8,078 nt of DNA from Desulfuromonadaceae bacterium (lineage in GTDB: Bacteria; Desulfobacterota; Desulfuromonadia; Desulfuromonadales; SZUA-540): contig QKGY01000113.1 of the NCBI GenBank assembly GCA_003250235.1, forward strand, positions 1 through 8,078, in the 5' to 3' direction. A program made the translations under genes and the position numbers. The notes below the pieces were generated by a model. That model was not told the DNA's origin, did no database searches, and worked only from the letters and a program-made list of their open reading frames with translations. Each line of letters begins with the position of its first letter. Within the stretch, counting starts at the first letter, position 1. Below, one piece after another: positions 5,311 through 8,078 of this stretch.

Positions 5311-8078
5311 TCACAGGGTTGTTTTTATCGCTTCCATCTCGAAGGCCTCGACGATATCACCAACCTTGAGATCGTTGTAATTCTCGAGGCTGATACCGCA
5401 CTCATATCCGGTTGCAACTTCCCGGACATCGTCTTTGAACCGTTTCAGGGAGCTGAGCTTGCCTTCCCAGACGACAACGCTGTCGCGTACCAGGCGGGCT
5501 TGAGCGGACCGCAGGATCTTCCCTTCCAGAACATAACAGCCTGCGATGGTACCAACCTTCGAAATGGTGAAGGTTTCCCGAACCTCGGCCTTTCCAAGGG
5601 CTTTTTCGCGGTAGGTGGGGGCCAGCAGGCCCTCCATGGCGTTGCGGATATCGGCCACGGCATCATAGATGATGTTATAAAGCCGGATATCGACCCCTTC
5701 CGCCTCGGCCAGATTATTGGCCTTGGATTCCGGACGTACGTTGAATCCAAGCACGATAGCGTCCGAGGCACTGGCCAGAGTGACATCGCTTTCAGTGATG
5801 CCACCAACCGCGGTATGAATCACGATAAGGCGGCAAGCATCGGTGGAAAGCTTGAGCAGAGAATCCTTGACCGCTTCGACAGAACCCTGAACGTCACCCT
5901 TGATAATAACTTTGAGCTCTTTGACATCCCCCTGCTGGATACGTGCATAGAGCTGTTCCAGAGAAATCTTGCTGGTCTTGGCCAGTTCAGCTTCACGGAG
6001 TTTCTGCTGGCGGTGCTGAGCGACGTCTTTGGCCGTTTTCTCGTCTTCCACTGCATGGAACGCATCGCCAGCGTCAGGCACACCGGTAAGTCCCGTTACT
6101 TCGACAGGGACTGAGGGCCCGGCTTCCATCACGCGTCCGCCGCGATCATCGGTCATGGTACGTACACGGCCAAAATGAACCCCGCTGACAATCGGGTCTC
6201 CGATACGCAGCGTCCCCTCCTGAACCAGCACCGTAGCAATGGGTCCACGCCCTTTGTCAAGACGCGCCTCGACAATAGTTCCTTTGGCGCGTTTGTTGGG
6301 GTTGGCTTTCAGATCCATCACCTCGGCCTGAAGCAGGATCATTTCGAGCAATTGGTCAATATTGATGCGTTGCTTGGCAGAGACCTCTACGAAGATGGTC
6401 TCTCCTCCCCAGGCCTCGGGAACCAGACCGAATTCGGTAAGTTCCTGTTTGACCCGTTCGGGATTGGCGTCCGGTTTGTCAATCTTGTTTACAGCCACAA
6501 TAATCGGAACATCGGCAGCTTTGGAGTGGTTGATGGCCTCCTTGGTCTGAGGCATGACGCCGTCATCGGCGGCGACCACAAGAACAACGATGTCAGTAAC
6601 CTTGGCGCCCCTGGCGCGCATGGCAGTGAAGGCCTCGTGGCCCGGGGTGTCGAGAAAGCTGATCTTCTTACCGTCAAGTTCGACGTCGTATGCGCCGATA
6701 TGCTGCGTAATGCCGCCCGCTTCGCCTTCCGTAACGTTGGTGGCACGGATGGCATCAAGCAGGCTGGTCTTACCATGGTCAACGTGGCCCATGATGGTTA
6801 CTACCGGAGGACGGGTTTTGAGATCTTCGGATATTTCCCCCTCACCCTCCTTGATTCCGGAATGCTCCAGAATGGTCTCCTCGTCAAACGCAACGTTTTC
6901 TACCTCGTAGTTGAACTCGGAGGCCAAGATGGCTGCCGTTTCAAAATCAAGCGGGTGATTGATCGTCACCATGGTCCCCTGACGCATCAACTCACGGATG
7001 AGGTCGTTAGCTTTGATTCCCATCCGTTTTGCGAGCTCTCCCACGGTGATCGCGTCGCTGATCTTGATAATTCTTTTGATCGCCTTGGAAACCGTGATCT
7101 CAGTCTTTTTGGGTGGTTTGGGCGCTTTTCGACCTTTGCGTGTACGGTCGGCATGATCGGGTTCGAAGATCTCCCGACGCCCCTTACGACGCATCTCGTC
7201 ACTGGAACCCTCACTGTAGTCGGCCCCTTTACCCTTTTTCTTCTTTTTGCCCCCGCGGACTTCTTTCCCGGTAAAGGTTTCTCCCAACGTGGAGGGAGGT
7301 GGCAGAGTCGGCGCCGAAGGACGGCCCCCGACATGGTCTCCACGGCGTTTTGCGGGGCCCGCATCACGCCGCGGGGCTCCGGGACGCTCCTCATGACCCG
7401 ATTCCGGTCGTCTGGCGGGCGCGGCACCTTCACGACTGTACGGTGCTCCTTCTGCACGGCGAGGTTGTTGCGGCTGGGGCGCAGCTGGCCTTGGCAATTC
7501 CACCCGACCAAGAATTTTTGCCTTTGACGGAGTCGGCTTGGCCCCTTTGGGAACCGCAGGTACCGCTGGGGACTCAACCCTGACGGGAGTCTCCTTATGC
7601 GCGGGTTCCTTCCTTACAACAGGCGGAGCGACAGCCTCTTTTTGGGGGGTCGGCGCAGGCTTCTCCTCAACCTTCGGTTCAGAGGGCAGCGGCGCTGCGA
7701 CTTTTTCAGAAACCGGTTGTTGTACCGGTGCAGAAACCGCCTTTTCTGCAACAGGTACCTTCTCCTCGGCAACAGGTTCTGTGCTTATGCTCTTGGGAGG
7801 TTCAACCACCTTCTCCGGCTCAGGCGCCGCAGGTGTCGCCTCAACCGGTTCCGCCACAGGCTCAGCAAAGGACTCCTCGGCTTTTTCCTCGGCAGCAACA
7901 GATTGCGGAACTTCTTTTTTCCGCCGGCGAATGATGCCAGGATTGATTCTCTCCTCTTCAATCTTTTCAACAGCAGGAGCCGAGGCTGCCTCGAATTTAC
8001 GGACATCCTCTTCCTCAAGAACACTCATGTGACTCTTGGCGTCCACACCGGCTTCCTGAAGGCGGTCGAGAACTTCCT
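5311..8078 (-). CDS. infB: Translation initiation factor IF-2 (5' end beyond right edge)
   Basis: About 921 codons are visible. The frame is open to the window edge, where it reads E-V-L-D-R-L-Q-E-A-G-V-D-A-K-S-H-M, part of the first IF2_N motif, so the true start lies outside; the GTG at 8044-8046 is not the start. IF-2 is the GTPase that places initiator fMet-tRNA on the 30S subunit and promotes 50S joining. After the N-terminal motif comes a long low-complexity Ala/Pro/Glu/Lys-rich linker (about 7110-7990), including a run of five lysines, then a second IF2_N domain (KRIIKISDAITVGELAKRMG). The G domain follows: GHVDHGKT (6766-6789), GGITQHIGAY, DTPGHEAF, NKID and SAK. Domains II-IV complete the protein, the last with GYECGISLENYNDLKVGD near the end. 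All GTPase motifs are intact. DUF503 follows 15 nt downstream; nusA is the usual upstream neighbour but lies outside the window. Confidence 0.97.
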   Translation of the reverse strand, partial: EVLDRLQEAGVDAKSHMSVLEEEDVRKFEAASAPAVEKIEEERINPGIIRRRKKEVPQSVAAEEKAEESFAEPVAEPVEATPAAPEPEKVVEPPKSISTEPVAEEKVPVAEKAVSAPVQQPVSEKVAAPLPSEPKVEEKPAPTPQKEAVAPPVVRKEPAHKETPVRVESPAVPAVPKGAKPTPSKAKILGRVELPRPAAPQPQQPRRAEGAPYSREGAAPARRPESGHEERPGAPRRDAGPAKRRGDHVGGRPSAPTLPPPSTLGETFTGKEVRGGKKKKKGKGADYSEGSSDEMRRKGRREIFEPDHADRTRKGRKAPKPPKKTEITVSKAIKRIIKISDAITVGELAKRMGIKANDLIRELMRQGTMVTINHPLDFETAAILASEFNYEVENVAFDEETILEHSGIKEGEGEISEDLKTRPPVVTIMGHVDHGKTSLLDAIRATNVTEGEAGGITQHIGAYDVELDGKKISFLDTPGHEAFTAMRARGAKVTDIVVLVVAADDGVMPQTKEAINHSKAADVPIIVAVNKIDKPDANPERVKQELTEFGLVPEAWGGETIFVEVSAKQRINIDQLLEMILLQAEVMDLKANPNKRAKGTIVEARLDKGRGPIATVLVQEGTLRIGDPIVSGVHFGRVRTMTDDRGGRVMEAGPSVPVEVTGLTGVPDAGDAFHAVEDEKTAKDVAQHRQQKLREAELAKTSKISLEQLYARIQQGDVKELKVIIKGDVQGSVEAVKDSLLKLSTDACRLIVIHTAVGGITESDVTLASASDAIVLGFNVRPESKANNLAEAEGVDIRLYNIIYDAVADIRNAMEGLLAPTYREKALGKAEVRETFTISKVGTIAGCYVLEGKILRSAQARLVRDSVVVWEGKLSSLKRFKDDVREVATGYECGISLENYNDLKVGDIVEAFEMEAIKTTL

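Noticed and set aside
6175..7527. Plus-strand open frame of 450 codons
   Set aside because: It is antisense to infB, overlaps the G domain and linker codons, has no family resemblance, and its length follows from the codon bias of infB on the other strand.
7110..7990. Repeat-like Ala/Pro/Glu/Lys-rich sequence
   Set aside because: It is the ordinary low-complexity linker between the N-terminal IF-2 motifs, not a mobile or tandem DNA repeat.

Overview
The window is a housekeeping translation/RNA-metabolism operon, and every gene I can support is on the minus strand. In transcription order (right to left) it reads: infB (translation initiation factor IF-2, cut by the right edge), a small DUF503/YlxP-family gene, rbfA (30S maturation factor), a DHH/DHHA1 phosphoesterase of the NrnA type, truB (tRNA pseudouridine-55 synthase), rpsO (ribosomal protein S15), pnp (polynucleotide phosphorylase) and the first 39 codons of an M16-family zinc peptidase, cut by the left edge. 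The order infB-DUF503-rbfA-DHH-truB-rpsO-pnp-M16, together with the protein sequences, resembles Geobacter/Desulfuromonas-type bacteria (Desulfuromonadia, formerly Deltaproteobacteria). That placement is inference from memory of gene order, not a database result.

Layout: infB fills about 5311 to the right edge. DUF503, rbfA, nrnA and truB follow with gaps of 15 nt, 9 nt, a 29-nt overlap and 5 nt, which points to one transcript with probable translational coupling. A 126-nt gap before rpsO holds a plausible sigma-70-type promoter and a very strong Shine-Dalgarno in front of a GTG start. A 205-nt gap between rpsO and pnp holds a 14-bp bulged terminator-like hairpin with a T tract, then a 61-nt nearly continuous imperfect hairpin in the pnp leader. 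This layout is reminiscent of the E. coli rpsO-pnp intergenic region, with its attenuator and the RNase III site used for PNPase autoregulation. No stretch over 300 nt lacks a gene.

The one real anomaly is pnp. It is split into two reading frames near 1363-1376, in the helical linker between its two RNase PH-like domains, and about 10 residues expected there are missing. This is best explained by a deletion of 3n+1 nt, or by an assembly or sequencing error. The N-terminal half also carries R-G-S where the family has G-R-P in its conserved FFRREGRPSE loop. The rest of both halves looks well conserved, with PH2, KH and S1 motifs intact. The stop of the first half overlaps an ATG of the second half (ATGA), so a two-polypeptide PNPase is formally possible.

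I see no mobile element, CRISPR array, tRNA or rRNA, and no convincing undescribed system. The observations worth following are the broken pnp and its structured leader.
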